DNA of 64,000 bases from Amycolatopsis sp. QT-25. Lineage in GTDB: Bacteria; Actinomycetota; Actinomycetes; Mycobacteriales; Pseudonocardiaceae. Shown piece after piece: positions 1 to 8,484 of this stretch (position 1 is its first letter; the number at the start of each line of letters is the position of its first letter). The notes under the pieces are model-generated. The model was not told the DNA's origin. It did no database searches and saw only the letters and a program-made list of their open reading frames with translations. Where the stretch lies: positions 6,076,001-6,140,000 of the forward strand of contig NZ_CP120210.1 in assembly GCF_029369745.1 (NCBI RefSeq). The letters are read 5' to 3'. Made by a program: the position numbers and the translations under genes.

Positions 1-491
1 CCTTCTCCTCGCATCCCGCCGGGCCGCTCGCCCTCGTCAGCGAGGGATCGGTGCACTACTTCCATCCGGTGGCCGCCCGCCCGGCGGCGTTGCCGCTGGG
101 GAACGCGGACTTCTCCGGGCTGGTGCCGATCGTCGAGAGCGGTGTCGAGGACACCGGCGAACTCCTGGAAACGCTGGTCAAGGCCGGGGTCAAGGGAGTG
201 GTGCTCGCCGCGAACGGCGCCGGGCACGTTTCGGCGGGGTCCGCCGGCGTGATCGAACGGGTGCTGCCGGAGGTCCCGATCGTGGTCGCCGGCCGCACCG
301 GCGCCGGGCCGACGTTCCGCGGTACCTACGGCTTCCGCGGTTCCGAGTCGGATCTGATCGCGATGGGCGCGACCATGTCCGGCTGGCTCGACCCGCGTAA
401 ATCCCGGCTCCTGCTGCACACCCTGCTCGCCACCGGAGCCCCGCGAGACCGCATCGAAGCCGAATTCCGGCTCCGAGGCGACCTCACCTGA
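1..491 (+). CDS. L-asparaginase, C-terminal part (cut by window start)
   Basis: The reading frame enters from the left edge (first complete codon at 3) and ends with TGA at 489-491. The visible 160 or so residues resemble the C-terminal domain of bacterial type I/II asparaginases, which hydrolyse L-asparagine to aspartate and ammonia: a Rossmann-like stretch with VKGVVLAANGAGHVS, then PIVVAGRTGAGPTF, YGFRGSESDLIAMGA and a helix ending in RLLLHTLLATGA. The catalytic threonines lie in the missing N-terminal domain, so activity cannot be judged. The next gene is convergent and 57 bases away. The family call is fairly safe; the subtype is not. Confidence 0.8.
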   Translation, partial: FSSHPAGPLALVSEGSVHYFHPVAARPAALPLGNADFSGLVPIVESGVEDTGELLETLVKAGVKGVVLAANGAGHVSAGSAGVIERVLPEVPIVVAGRTGAGPTFRGTYGFRGSESDLIAMGATMSGWLDPRKSRLLLHTLLATGAPRDRIEAEFRLRGDLT

Positions 492-547
492 CGCCCTCCC
501 GCGCAACCAGTCGCCTGCTTGCGCCGGAAAGCCACGCGAGGAGGCGA

Positions 548-1027
548 CTAAACGCGAGACGGGCCGGAAATGGGGTCCAGGTGGTACGGGCGCATGGTGC
601 GGGTCTGGTGGCGATAGACGTGCACGCTGACGGCCGGATCCGGGCCGTCGTTGCGCACTTCGTGGACGTACCCGGGGCCGAAGACGCGAGACTGGCCCTC
701 CGACAGCGAATGCAGCTCCGTCACCGCCCGCCCGTCCACCGCGCGCCGGGCGACGGTCTCGCTCAGCTGCCCGCTGACCACGGTGAACGCGCCCGCGGCG
801 AATTCGTGGTCGTGCAGGTCGGTGCGCTGGCCGGGCAGCCAGCTCATCAACCAGATCTCCTGCAGTTCGTCGGTGTCGACGAGGGCGGAGAACCGGTCCT
901 CGGGGTCGTAGCGCAGCAGGTGACGCCAGCGGTCACGGTCAGCGGCGAACTCGAGCGCGACGCGCACCGGGTGGCGCAGGGCGGGGTTTTCGGGGATGAC
1001 GAGCGTGTTGTCCGGGACGGCGAACAT
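548..1027 (-). CDS. Cysteine dioxygenase family protein (cupin)
   Basis: The 159-residue product is a small cupin of the type I cysteine dioxygenase family, which oxidises cysteine to cysteine sulfinate with O2 and a mononuclear iron. The metal-binding motif HDHEFAAGAF (about residue 72) and the later GYVHEVRN histidine (about 122) supply the usual three histidines. PGQRTDLHDHE and SGQLSE are typical of the actinobacterial members. Start ATG at 1027 has GAGG about 9 bases upstream. A separate 22-codon cysteine-rich leader ORF ends 51 bases before this start, which supports a cysteine-linked function and suggests expression follows cysteine supply. Confidence 0.85.
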   Translation of the reverse strand: MFAVPDNTLVIPENPALRHPVRVALEFAADRDRWRHLLRYDPEDRFSALVDTDELQEIWLMSWLPGQRTDLHDHEFAAGAFTVVSGQLSETVARRAVDGRAVTELHSLSEGQSRVFGPGYVHEVRNDGPDPAVSVHVYRHQTRTMRPYHLDPISGPSRV

Positions 1028-1078
1028 GGAGAAGTCCTCGCAGCAGAAAGAAGGTGTCGAGCTGGGCCGGGGCTGGGT

Positions 1079-1147
1079 TCACCGACAACAGCGACACGAC
1101 GCACACGAGACGGCGCCAAGACCCGAGAGGCCCCGCGACACAGTCAT
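1079..1147 (-). CDS. Cysteine-rich leader peptide upstream of cysteine dioxygenase
   Basis: A 22-codon ORF (ATG at 1147, TGA at 1079-1081) ends in SCASCRCCR: four cysteine codons, all TGT, in the last eight residues, directly upstream of the dioxygenase start. There is only a weak Shine-Dalgarno (GTGGG). Polycysteine short ORFs are known in mycobacteria as cysteine-responsive attenuators of downstream sulfur genes; this has the same layout. I infer that ribosome stalling on the cysteine run controls the dioxygenase. It is too short to be recognised by homology; the cysteine density and position are the evidence. Confidence 0.7.
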   Translation of the reverse strand: MTVSRGLSGLGAVSCASCRCCR

Positions 1148-1290
1148 CCCACGTGCGAACATGCCCTCAAGCGAACCAGTGCGGAGCCCGGCGGTCAACC
1201 GATCTCACACCGTGGACCGCGAGTTCCGCACCTGACGACCATGCTGACGGCACGACGCGGGCGAGGTCTGTCGCGACAACGCGGTCTTCC

Positions 1291-2304
1291 TCAGGACCAC
1301 TCGTGCTTCTGCGACCGGCCGAGCAGCTCGGCTCCGGCACGCCGGGGGTCGACCCCTTCATGGCAGACGCGGTGCATCGCGTCGGTGATCGGCATGTCGA
1401 CACCGAGGCTCAGCGCGAGCTCCCGGATCGACGTGCAGGATTTGACGCCCTCGGCGACCTGACCGCCGGTGGCCGCCAGCGCCTGCTCGAGCGTCTCGCC
1501 CTGGCCGAGCCGCTCGCCGAAGGTCCGGTTGCGCGACAACGGCGACGAACAGGTCGCCACCAGGTCGCCGACGCCCGCCAGCCCGGCGAAGGTCAGCGGA
1601 TCGGCACCGAGTCGCGCGCCGAGCCTGGCCATCTCGGCCAGTCCGCGGGTGATCAGCGTGGCCACGGTGTTCGCGCCCAGCCCGAGCCCGGCCGCCATCC
1701 CGCAGCTGAGCGCGATGACGTTCTTGCACGCCCCGCCCAGCTCGCAGCCGACGACGTCGGTGTTGGTGTACGGCCGGAAGTACTGGTTGAAGCTCGCCCG
1801 CTGGATCGCCTTGGCGTTGTCGTGGTCGGTGCAGGCCAGCACCGCCGCCGCCGGCTGTCCCAGCGCGATCTCCTTCGCGAGGTTCGGCCCGGAGACGACC
1901 ACGATCTGCCCGGCGTCGACGCGGGCGATCTCGGCGATGACCTCGCTCATCCGCTTGAGCGTGCCCAGCTCGACACCCTTCGCGAGGCTCACCAGGATCG
2001 CGTCGGACGGCAGCAGACCGGACCACTCGGACAGGTTGGTCCGCAACGTCTGGCTCGGCACCGCGAGCACCACGGCCTGCGCGCCGTCGAGGGCTTCGGC
2101 CGGATCCGCGGTCGCGGTGATCCGCTCCGGCAGCTCGATACCGGGTAGATAGGACGAATTGAGCCGCCGCTCCCGGATCTCGGCCGCGATCTCGGGCCGC
2201 CGCGCCCACACGGTCACGTCCCGTCCGGCGTCGCCGAGCACCTTCGCGAACGCCGTGCCCCACGATCCGGCGCCGAGCACGGTCACCCGCTGGACCTCGG
2301 CCAT
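1291..2304 (-). CDS. gpsA: Glycerol-3-phosphate dehydrogenase [NAD(P)+]
   Basis: The 337-residue length is normal for GpsA, which reduces dihydroxyacetone phosphate to sn-glycerol-3-phosphate for phospholipid synthesis. The N-terminus has the dinucleotide-binding motif VLGAGSWGTAFAKVL. The catalytic-lysine region reads VSGPNLAKEIALG and GACKNVIALSCGMAAGL, and the C-terminal signature AGVGDLVATCSSPLSRN is present. The start ATG shares one base with the stop of the upstream acyltransferase (TGATG), so the two are translationally coupled and supply successive steps of early phospholipid synthesis. Confidence 0.95.
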   Translation of the reverse strand: MAEVQRVTVLGAGSWGTAFAKVLGDAGRDVTVWARRPEIAAEIRERRLNSSYLPGIELPERITATADPAEALDGAQAVVLAVPSQTLRTNLSEWSGLLPSDAILVSLAKGVELGTLKRMSEVIAEIARVDAGQIVVVSGPNLAKEIALGQPAAAVLACTDHDNAKAIQRASFNQYFRPYTNTDVVGCELGGACKNVIALSCGMAAGLGLGANTVATLITRGLAEMARLGARLGADPLTFAGLAGVGDLVATCSSPLSRNRTFGERLGQGETLEQALAATGGQVAEGVKSCTSIRELALSLGVDMPITDAMHRVCHEGVDPRRAGAELLGRSQKHEWS

Positions 2305-3008
2305 CAGGCGTCGTCCTCCGGCTTCTTCGCGGGTGGCTCCTCCTGGCGGATCTCCGCGAGCAGGGTGGTGATCTCGGTCATCATCAGGGCGGTGACCTCG
2401 CGCAGCTTGGTGGCGCTGCGGGTGGAACCGTCCTTGTAGGGCGAGAGATCCAGCGGCTCACCGACGAGATGCGTGATCGTCTTGCGCGGGAACGGCGTGA
2501 ACTTCTTCGAGTAACCGTTGAAAATGTGGTTCGTACCCCAGCGGGCGACCGGGATCACCGGCACGTCGGTCTCCAGCGCGAGCCGCGCGGCCCCGGTGAA
2601 CGGCTTCTTGGGCCAGCCGTCCGGGTCCTTCGTGATCGTCCCCTCGGGATAGATCACCACGACCTTGCCGTCCCGCAACGCCTGGTGGGCGGCCTTGAGG
2701 CTGTCACCGGCGGCGGCCGAACCACGGGAGACCGGGATCTGCCCCGCGCCCACGAAGATCTTGCCGAAGACCGGTGTCCTGGTCAGGCTCTCCTTGCCGA
2801 GGAAACGGGGCACCCGCCGCTGGCGGTGCACGAACACCGCGTCCACCGCCGGGTCCATGTGGGACACGTGGTTGAGCAGGAGCAGCGCGCCGCCTTCACG
2901 GGGGATCCGCTCGGCGTTGCAGTAGACCCGCTTGCCGATGGCCGTCGCCGGGTAGAACAGTGCGGCGGCGATGCCCACCCAGATGCCGCCCTTCTCACGC
3001 CGGGCCAA
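2304..3008 (-). CDS. 1-acyl-glycerol-3-phosphate acyltransferase (PlsC family)
   Basis: A 234-residue lysophospholipid acyltransferase that would transfer an acyl chain to lysophosphatidate at the membrane. The acyltransferase block NHVSHMD (the family NHxxxxD motif) is near residue 47, and the substrate block YPEGTITKD near 122. I start it at TTG 3008 because a strong GAGGAGG sits 5 bases upstream and the protein then begins ARREKGGIWVG, as in relatives; upstream codons in frame lack protein-like content. It overlaps gpsA by one base and lies back to back with fbiD. Confidence 0.88.
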   Translation of the reverse strand: MARREKGGIWVGIAAALFYPATAIGKRVYCNAERIPREGGALLLLNHVSHMDPAVDAVFVHRQRRVPRFLGKESLTRTPVFGKIFVGAGQIPVSRGSAAAGDSLKAAHQALRDGKVVVIYPEGTITKDPDGWPKKPFTGAARLALETDVPVIPVARWGTNHIFNGYSKKFTPFPRKTITHLVGEPLDLSPYKDGSTRSATKLREVTALMMTEITTLLAEIRQEEPPAKKPEDDA

Positions 3009-3104
3009 TTCGTCCTCCTCGAAGTCACACGTGTCGTCCCAGGCCGTTGATCCTGCCGCGCGCACGCGAGCGCGGTCCAGGGAGGGTCGGGTAAGAATGC
3101 AGAT

Positions 3105-3752
3105 GTGGACAGTGTGGGCAGTGCGGATATCGACCTGATCGTGCCGATGAAACGCCCCGCCGAGGGCAAGTCGCGGCTTCGTGGCGCGGTCGCGCCCGAG
3201 CGGCACGCCGAGCTGGTGCTGGCGCTGGCCTACGACACGCTGTCCGCGGCGACCTCGGCGGACGGGCTCCGCCGGGTGCTGGTGGTCGCCGCCGACCCGG
3301 CGTCGGTGGCGGATCTCACCGAGCTGGGCGTCGAAATCGTCCCCGAGCCGTCACACGGCGGGCTGAACGCCGCCCTTCGTCACGGCGAAGAGCTGCTGCG
3401 CCGGGACAGGCCGTCCGGTCTCGTCGGCGCCCTGCAGGCCGATCTGCCCGCGCTGCGGACCGAAGACCTCACCGCCGCCCTCGCCGGGGCCGCCGGACGA
3501 CGGGCGTTCGTCGCGGACCGGCAGGGAACGGGGACGACCCTGTTGCTCGCGGGAGCGGGCCGTCGCCTCGAACCCCGGTTCGGCGAGGGGTCCGCGCGGG
3601 CGCACGCCGCGTCCGGTGCGACGCCGCTCACGATCGCCGCGGAATCGCTCCGGGCCGACGTCGACACCGCGGATGATCTCGCTCACGTCCGCGCCCTGGG
3701 TGCCGGAAAGCGCACTTCGACGCTGTTGGGAACGCCCTGTGTGGTGATGTGA
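3105..3752 (+). CDS. fbiD: 2-phospho-L-lactate/phosphoenolpyruvate guanylyltransferase (coenzyme F420 synthesis)
   Basis: The 215-residue product is a CofC/FbiD nucleotidyltransferase, which activates phosphoenolpyruvate or phospholactate with GTP in coenzyme F420 synthesis. Seen: the N-terminal IVPMKRPAEGKSRL motif (nucleotide binding), a GALQADLPALRTEDL core and the family-typical EPRFGEGSARAHAASGA segment. GTG at 3105 has a TAAGAA -10-like box at 3092-3097, so the mRNA is probably leaderless. In mycobacteria fbiD also sits between gpsA and ppk1. The two F420-dependent LLM enzymes at 59.5-61.3 kb are potential users of the cofactor. Confidence 0.9.
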   Translation: MDSVGSADIDLIVPMKRPAEGKSRLRGAVAPERHAELVLALAYDTLSAATSADGLRRVLVVAADPASVADLTELGVEIVPEPSHGGLNAALRHGEELLRRDRPSGLVGALQADLPALRTEDLTAALAGAAGRRAFVADRQGTGTTLLLAGAGRRLEPRFGEGSARAHAASGATPLTIAAESLRADVDTADDLAHVRALGAGKRTSTLLGTPCVVM

Positions 3753-3810
3753 CGAGAGTTCACCCTGGCGACCCGCGCGCGGCGCACATAATCGCGCCGA
3801 GTGGTGAACA

Positions 3811-6132
3811 ATGAAACCCGTGAGCACAAATGACGGCGGCACCCCGAACTCGGCAAGGAAGCGGAAGACCTCCGCCGCGAAACCGGATCCGGACAACGGC
3901 ACGGCGAAACCCGTCCGGGCGAGGAAGAGCGCGTCCACGGGGAAGACGAGCAGCCCGGCGGCGCGCGTGGCCGTCCGGGCGACGCGCGGCGGTTCGGCGA
4001 GCCGTCCCGCCCAGGAGTTCCGCGCGCTGCCCGCCGCGCCACCCGCGGTGACGTCGGCGCCCACCGCCGTCGAGACCCTGCCCGACGACCGGTACTTCAA
4101 CCGTGAGCTGTCCTGGCAGGACTTCAACGCGCGCGTGCTCGCGCTGGCCGAGGACGAGTCGCAGCCGCTGCTCGAGCGGGCCAAGTTCCTGGCGATCTTC
4201 GCGTCCAATTTGGACGAGTTCTACATGGTCCGGGTCGCCGGGCTGAAACGCCGCGACGAGACCGGTCTCCCGGTACGCAGCGCGGACGGGCTCACCCCGC
4301 GCGAGCAGCTGGCCTACATCGCCAAACGCAACCAGGACCTGGTCGAGCGGCACACCAACGCCTTCGAGCTGCACCTGCGGCCGCAATTGGCCGACGAGGA
4401 CATCCTCATCGTCGGCTGGAACGACCTGACCGGCGCCGACCAGCTCCGGCTGTCGAACTACTTCAGCGAGCAGATCTTCCCGGTGCTCACACCGCTGGCC
4501 GTGGATCCCGCGCATCCGTTCCCCTACATTTCCGGCCTTTCGCTCAACCTGGCCATCACCGTCCGGGACCCTGAAGCGGGCACGGAGCGGTTCGCGCGTG
4601 TCAAGGTGCCGAGCAACGTGCCGCGCCTGATGCGGATCGAGCAGCAGCCGCGGGAGAGCCGCACCGCGACCTTCCTTCCGTTGGAGGAGCTGATCGCCGC
4701 CCACCTCGGCGAGCTGTTCACCGGGATGGAGGTCACCGAGCAGCACGCGTTCCGGGTCACCCGCAACGCGGACTTCGAAGTCGAAGAGGACCGGGACGAG
4801 GACCTTCTCCAGGCACTGGAACGGGAACTGGCGCAGCGCCGGTTCGGCCCGCCGGTACGGCTGGAAGTGGCGCAGGACATGAGCGAGCACATGCTCGAAC
4901 TGCTGCTGCGCGAACTGGAGGTCGACCCGCGCGACGTCGTCGAGGTCCCCGGCCTGCTGGATCTGACCTGCCTGCACCAGTTGTCCGGGGTCGACCGGAA
5001 GGAACTCAAGGACCGCCCGTTCGTTCCCGCCACGCATCCGGCGTTCGGTGAACGCGAGACGCCGAAGTCGGTGTTCGCGACGCTGCGCGAGGGCGACGTC
5101 CTCGTGCATCACCCGTACGACTCGTTCTCCACCAGTGTCCAGCGGTTCATCGAACAGGCCGCCGCGGACGACAAGGTGCTGGCGATCAAGCAGACGCTGT
5201 ACCGCACCTCCGGCGACTCCCCGATCGTCGACGCGCTGATCGACGCCGCCGAGGCGGGCAAGCAGGTCGTCGCGCTGGTCGAGATCAAGGCGCGGTTCGA
5301 CGAACAGGCCAACATCACCTGGGCCCGCACGCTGGAACGCGCGGGCGTGCACGTGGTCTACGGGCTCGTCGGGCTCAAGACGCACTGCAAGGTTTCGATG
5401 GTGGTGCGCCAGGAGGGTTCGACCATCCGCCGCTACTGCCACATCGGCACCGGCAACTACAACCCGAAGACCGCGCGCCTGTACGAGGACCTCGGCATCC
5501 TGACCGCCGACCCGACGATCGGCGCGGATCTGACGGATCTGTTCAACGTGCTCACCGGATACTCCCGGCAGGACACCTATCGCAACATCCTCACGTCGCC
5601 GCACGGGATCCGCCGCGGCATCGTGCGCGCGATCGGCGAGGAGATCGAACTCGCCCGCGCCGGCCAGACCGCCGGGATCCGGATCAAGTGCAACTCGCTC
5701 GTCGACGAGCAGGTGATCGACGCGCTGTACCACGCCTCGCAGGCGGGGGTGCCGGTCGACATCGTGGTGCGCGGGATCTGTTCGCTGAAACCGGGAGTGG
5801 AGGGGCTGAGCGAGAACATCCACGTGCGGTCCATCCTCGGCCGCTTCCTGGAGCACTCGCGTGTCTTCACCTTCCGCGCGGGCGGCACCCGGTGGATCGG
5901 CAGCGCGGACATGATGCACCGCAACCTGGACCGCCGGATCGAAGCGCTGGTGCGGGTCAAGGATCCGAAGCTGACGGCGCAGCTGGACTACATCTTCGAG
6001 TCCGCGCTGCACCCGTCGACCCGATGCTGGGTGCTGAACTCGACCGGCGAGTGGACCCCGTTCCCCGCCTCCGGCGACGACGTCCGCGACCATCAGGTCG
6101 AGCTGGCGAAGCGGCACGGGGCCGCGGGATGA
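3811..6132 (+). CDS. ppk1: Polyphosphate kinase 1
   Basis: The 773-residue protein is full-length PPK1, which reversibly transfers the ATP gamma-phosphate to polyphosphate. After a low-complexity basic N-terminus of about 90 residues come the N domain (RELSWQDFNARVLALAED), the head domain and two phospholipase-D-like C domains. The phosphorylated histidine is expected in YCHIGTGNYNPKTA, about residue 544, with GLKTHCK just before it. A CATAAT -10-like box lies at 3787-3792; the ATG at 3811 has no clear Shine-Dalgarno. The stop overlaps the mutT1 start (ATGA). Confidence 0.96.
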   Translation: MKPVSTNDGGTPNSARKRKTSAAKPDPDNGTAKPVRARKSASTGKTSSPAARVAVRATRGGSASRPAQEFRALPAAPPAVTSAPTAVETLPDDRYFNRELSWQDFNARVLALAEDESQPLLERAKFLAIFASNLDEFYMVRVAGLKRRDETGLPVRSADGLTPREQLAYIAKRNQDLVERHTNAFELHLRPQLADEDILIVGWNDLTGADQLRLSNYFSEQIFPVLTPLAVDPAHPFPYISGLSLNLAITVRDPEAGTERFARVKVPSNVPRLMRIEQQPRESRTATFLPLEELIAAHLGELFTGMEVTEQHAFRVTRNADFEVEEDRDEDLLQALERELAQRRFGPPVRLEVAQDMSEHMLELLLRELEVDPRDVVEVPGLLDLTCLHQLSGVDRKELKDRPFVPATHPAFGERETPKSVFATLREGDVLVHHPYDSFSTSVQRFIEQAAADDKVLAIKQTLYRTSGDSPIVDALIDAAEAGKQVVALVEIKARFDEQANITWARTLERAGVHVVYGLVGLKTHCKVSMVVRQEGSTIRRYCHIGTGNYNPKTARLYEDLGILTADPTIGADLTDLFNVLTGYSRQDTYRNILTSPHGIRRGIVRAIGEEIELARAGQTAGIRIKCNSLVDEQVIDALYHASQAGVPVDIVVRGICSLKPGVEGLSENIHVRSILGRFLEHSRVFTFRAGGTRWIGSADMMHRNLDRRIEALVRVKDPKLTAQLDYIFESALHPSTRCWVLNSTGEWTPFPASGDDVRDHQVELAKRHGAAG

Positions 6133-7064
6133 GCAGGACCATCCGGGCGGCGGGAGCCGTTCTCTGGCGTCGTGACGGAGACCGGGTCGAGCTCGCGCTG
6201 GTCCACCGGCCGCGTTACGACGATTGGTCGCTGCCGAAGGGAAAACTGGATCCGGGCGAGACCATCGCGCGGGCGGCGGTCCGGGAGATCGAAGAGGAGA
6301 CCGGATTCGAGGCCGTGCTCGGCCGGTATCTGGTCCGGACCGAATACCCCGTGGCGGGCGTGCCGAAGACCGTCGACTACTTCTCCGCGCACGCGGTTTC
6401 CGGCACTTTCGAGCAGAACGACGAAGTCGACGAGCTGCGCTGGCTCGCCCCGGACGCGGCGGAGAAACTGCTGACGCGGCCGGAGGACGTGCGGGTGCTG
6501 CGCGAGTTCTCCGCGCTGCCGCCCGACCTCACCACGGTGATCCTGGTACGGCACGCCAAAGCGGGTAAACGCGACGAGTGGAACGGCGACGACGACCTGC
6601 GGCCGCTGTCGGACGCGGGCCAGCGTCAGGCCGAAGCACTGCGTTCGCTGCTGCGGCACTACGCGCCCGGCAGGGTGCTTTCGGCGCCGCGGCTTCGGTG
6701 CGTCCAGACGGTGAACGGGCTCGCCGAGGATCTCGGCGTCGAGATCCGGCACGAGCCGCTGCTGTCGGAAGAGGGCTACTGGCCGGACCCGGTGCTCGGC
6801 GTCGCCCGGCTGCTGGCCATCGCCGGGGACGGCGGGACGCCGGTGATCTCCAGCCAGGGCGGGGTGATCCCGGACGTCGTCAGCACACTGGCCGACCGCG
6901 ACGGTGTCGACCTGCCCGCCGCACGCGGCGGCGTGGTGCCGTCGAAGAAGGGTTCGTTCTGGGTGCTGTCCTTCCAGCCCCCGACCGACGAGAACGGGCC
7001 GGTGCTGGTGGCCGCGGACTACTTCGCGTCGCCTTTGCCCACCCCGGCTTCCGCCCACTCCTGA
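6129..7064 (+). CDS. mutT1: MutT1-type Nudix hydrolase with C-terminal histidine phosphatase domain
   Basis: A 311-residue two-domain protein. Residues 1-140 form a Nudix domain with the box GKLDPGETIARAAVREIEEE. Residues from about 138 form a phosphoglycerate-mutase-like histidine phosphatase with the motif VILVRHAKAG. Mycobacterial MutT1 has this same architecture and removes 8-oxo-dGTP, cleaning the nucleotide pool and degrading diadenosine polyphosphates. The start ATG at 6129 overlaps the ppk1 stop by four bases, so the two form an operon. Ends 510 bases before the next gene. Confidence 0.92.
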   Translation: MSRTIRAAGAVLWRRDGDRVELALVHRPRYDDWSLPKGKLDPGETIARAAVREIEEETGFEAVLGRYLVRTEYPVAGVPKTVDYFSAHAVSGTFEQNDEVDELRWLAPDAAEKLLTRPEDVRVLREFSALPPDLTTVILVRHAKAGKRDEWNGDDDLRPLSDAGQRQAEALRSLLRHYAPGRVLSAPRLRCVQTVNGLAEDLGVEIRHEPLLSEEGYWPDPVLGVARLLAIAGDGGTPVISSQGGVIPDVVSTLADRDGVDLPAARGGVVPSKKGSFWVLSFQPPTDENGPVLVAADYFASPLPTPASAHS

Positions 7065-7087
7065 CGCTTCGCTCGCTTCTCGGCCGA

Positions 7088-7217
7088 ACTCGCGTGCCTG
7101 GAGCCGTAACTCACGTGTCTGGAGCCGTAACTCACGTGTTTGAAGCCGGATGATCGAGTTACGGCTTCAAGCACGCGAGTTACGGCTTCAAGCACGCGAG
7201 TTACGGCTTTCTGGACA
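7088..7217 (+). repeat. Cluster of 21-bp intergenic repeats in two orientations
   Basis: Three units of about 21 bp (like ACTCGCGTGCCTGGAGCCGTA) run in one orientation, followed by three of the inverse form (like AGTTACGGCTTCAAGCACGCG), so the cluster can fold back on itself. A more diverged run is at 39164-39232. The 510-base gap between mutT1 and hupB holds this cluster, about 300 bases where I see nothing, and the hupB terminator. Not CRISPR: units abut with no unique spacers. Confidence 0.8.
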
Positions 7218-7516
7218 CAGGAAGCGTCATACGGCTCCCCCACGTGGGTGACGTGCCTTACTCCGGCCGTGTTTCTTGCCGTCCGTCATCGCTCCACTGT
7301 GGAGGGCGGCCGGGCGAAATCGCGACGATGCGTCCATCGGGGTGACCGGAAGACCGGTCGAAGCGGATTCTTTTCCGCCGACTTCGCTCGGCCGCACGAG
7401 AATCGCAGCACATCCGGTCTCTGAGCCGCCGCGTCCCGCTTCGGGACCATGATTCCCCGGAGACCGTGCAGATGCTGCAGGGCGCAACAGAGGCGTGGGG
7501 ATGGCCCCGGAAATGC

Positions 7517-7549
7517 GGCAGGGCCCCGCGCGGTGCGCGGGGCCCTGCC
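7517..7549 (-). terminator. Hairpin downstream of hupB
   Basis: Perfect 14-bp arms GGCAGGGCCCCGCG / CGCGGGGCCCTGCC with a 5-base loop, 25 bases after the hupB stop. There is no T-run, as is common in high-G+C actinomycetes. Confidence 0.7.
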
Positions 7550-7574
7550 GTTGGCTCACTCGGGAGGAGCGAGC

Positions 7575-8231
7575 TTACTTCTTCTTCGCCGCGGCCGAAG
7601 TCCGCTTGGCCGGAGCCTTCTTCGCGGGGGCCTTGGCAGCGGTCGCCTTGGCGGCCGGCTTCGCGGCGGCCTTGGTGGTGGTCGCCTTCTTGGCCGTGGT
7701 GGCGCGAGTCGTGGCCTTCGCCGCGGTCTTCGGCGCCGCCTTGGCGGCGGTCGTCTTGGCGGCGGACTTGGTCGCCGTCGCCTTGGCGGCCGGCTTCGCG
7801 GCGGCACGCGTCGTCGTGGCGGCGGCGGCGCGGGTCCGCGTGGTGGTGGAACGCGTCGCGGCCGGGCGGCTGGCGGCCGTCCGGGTCGTCGTGGTGGCGC
7901 GAGTGGCGGTGCCGGTGGTCGCGCGCTTCACAGCGGTGGCCTTCGGCAGCTTCTTCGAACCACTGATGACGTCCTTGAAGGTCGTGCCGGCGCGGAAGGC
8001 GGGCACGTTGGTCTTCTTGACGCGAACGGTCTCACCGGTGCGCGGGTTCCGCGCGGTGCGGGCAGCGCGGGCGCGCTTCTCGAACACACCGAAGCCGGTG
8101 ATGTTCACCTTCTCGCCCTTGTTGACCGTCCGGATGATGATGTCGACAAGGCCATCGACGGCCTCCGACGCGACCTTCTTGTCGCCCAGGCGCTCCGACA
8201 GCGCCTCGATCAGCTGGGCCTTGTTGGCCAT
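7575..8231 (-). CDS. hupB: HU-family nucleoid protein with histone H1-like tail
   Basis: The 218-residue protein has an N-terminal HU domain (residues 1-90: NKAQLIEALSERLGDKK, VNITGFGVFEKR, RNPRTGETV) and a long C-terminal tail of KPAAKA/KKAPAK-type repeats rich in Lys, Ala and Thr. This is the actinobacterial HupB/HupS layout; the tail binds DNA and is often modified. Start ATG at 8231 has GGAGG 6 bases upstream. Upstream HU translation in the same frame is not protein-like. The position next to leuD-leuC and mutT1 is conserved in mycobacteria. Confidence 0.95.
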   Translation of the reverse strand: MANKAQLIEALSERLGDKKVASEAVDGLVDIIIRTVNKGEKVNITGFGVFEKRARAARTARNPRTGETVRVKKTNVPAFRAGTTFKDVISGSKKLPKATAVKRATTGTATRATTTTRTAASRPAATRSTTTRTRAAAATTTRAAAKPAAKATATKSAAKTTAAKAAPKTAAKATTRATTAKKATTTKAAAKPAAKATAAKAPAKKAPAKRTSAAAKKK

Positions 8232-8290
8232 TCCAGTCCTCCAAGAAGAACTACTTGTACACGGCCCCGTCGGCCGACTTAGCGCACACG

Positions 8291-8318
8291 GTATTACCAA
8301 TGCAGCACAAATTCCAAA
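8291..8318 (-). promoter_or_regulatory. Candidate hupB promoter
   Basis: On the minus strand a TTGGAA -35-like box (8312-8317) is followed after 15 bases by TAATAC (8291-8296), about 60 bases upstream of the hupB start. The region is clearly A+T-richer than its surroundings. The spacing is slightly short, so this is a candidate only. Confidence 0.45.
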
Positions 8319-8484
8319 CGACGCGCGGAAATTTCCCTTGTCTCGGGGGCTGTTCCGCCTCCTGAGGGACCCCTTGGAGGCCTCTGGAGGTGCCGTTCGG
8401 TGTGGTTTCGGGGCTGGCGTGGAGGGCACCGGCCGGGGTGCGGATTCCCTGCTCAGCAAGGGAATCCGCCCCCTTCGGCCGACC

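Noticed and set aside
3758..3771. PhoP (phosphate) box GTTCACC before ppk1
   Set aside because: Only one 7-base unit matches; the required second direct repeat at 11-base spacing is not convincing.
3760..6117. 785-codon open frame on the minus strand opposite ppk1
   Set aside because: Antisense shadow of a high-G+C gene; composition is Arg/Asp/Val-rich with no domain, while the plus strand is clearly ppk1.
7088..7217. CRISPR array
   Set aside because: Repeat units abut directly, occur in both orientations and have no unique spacers; no cas gene in the window.
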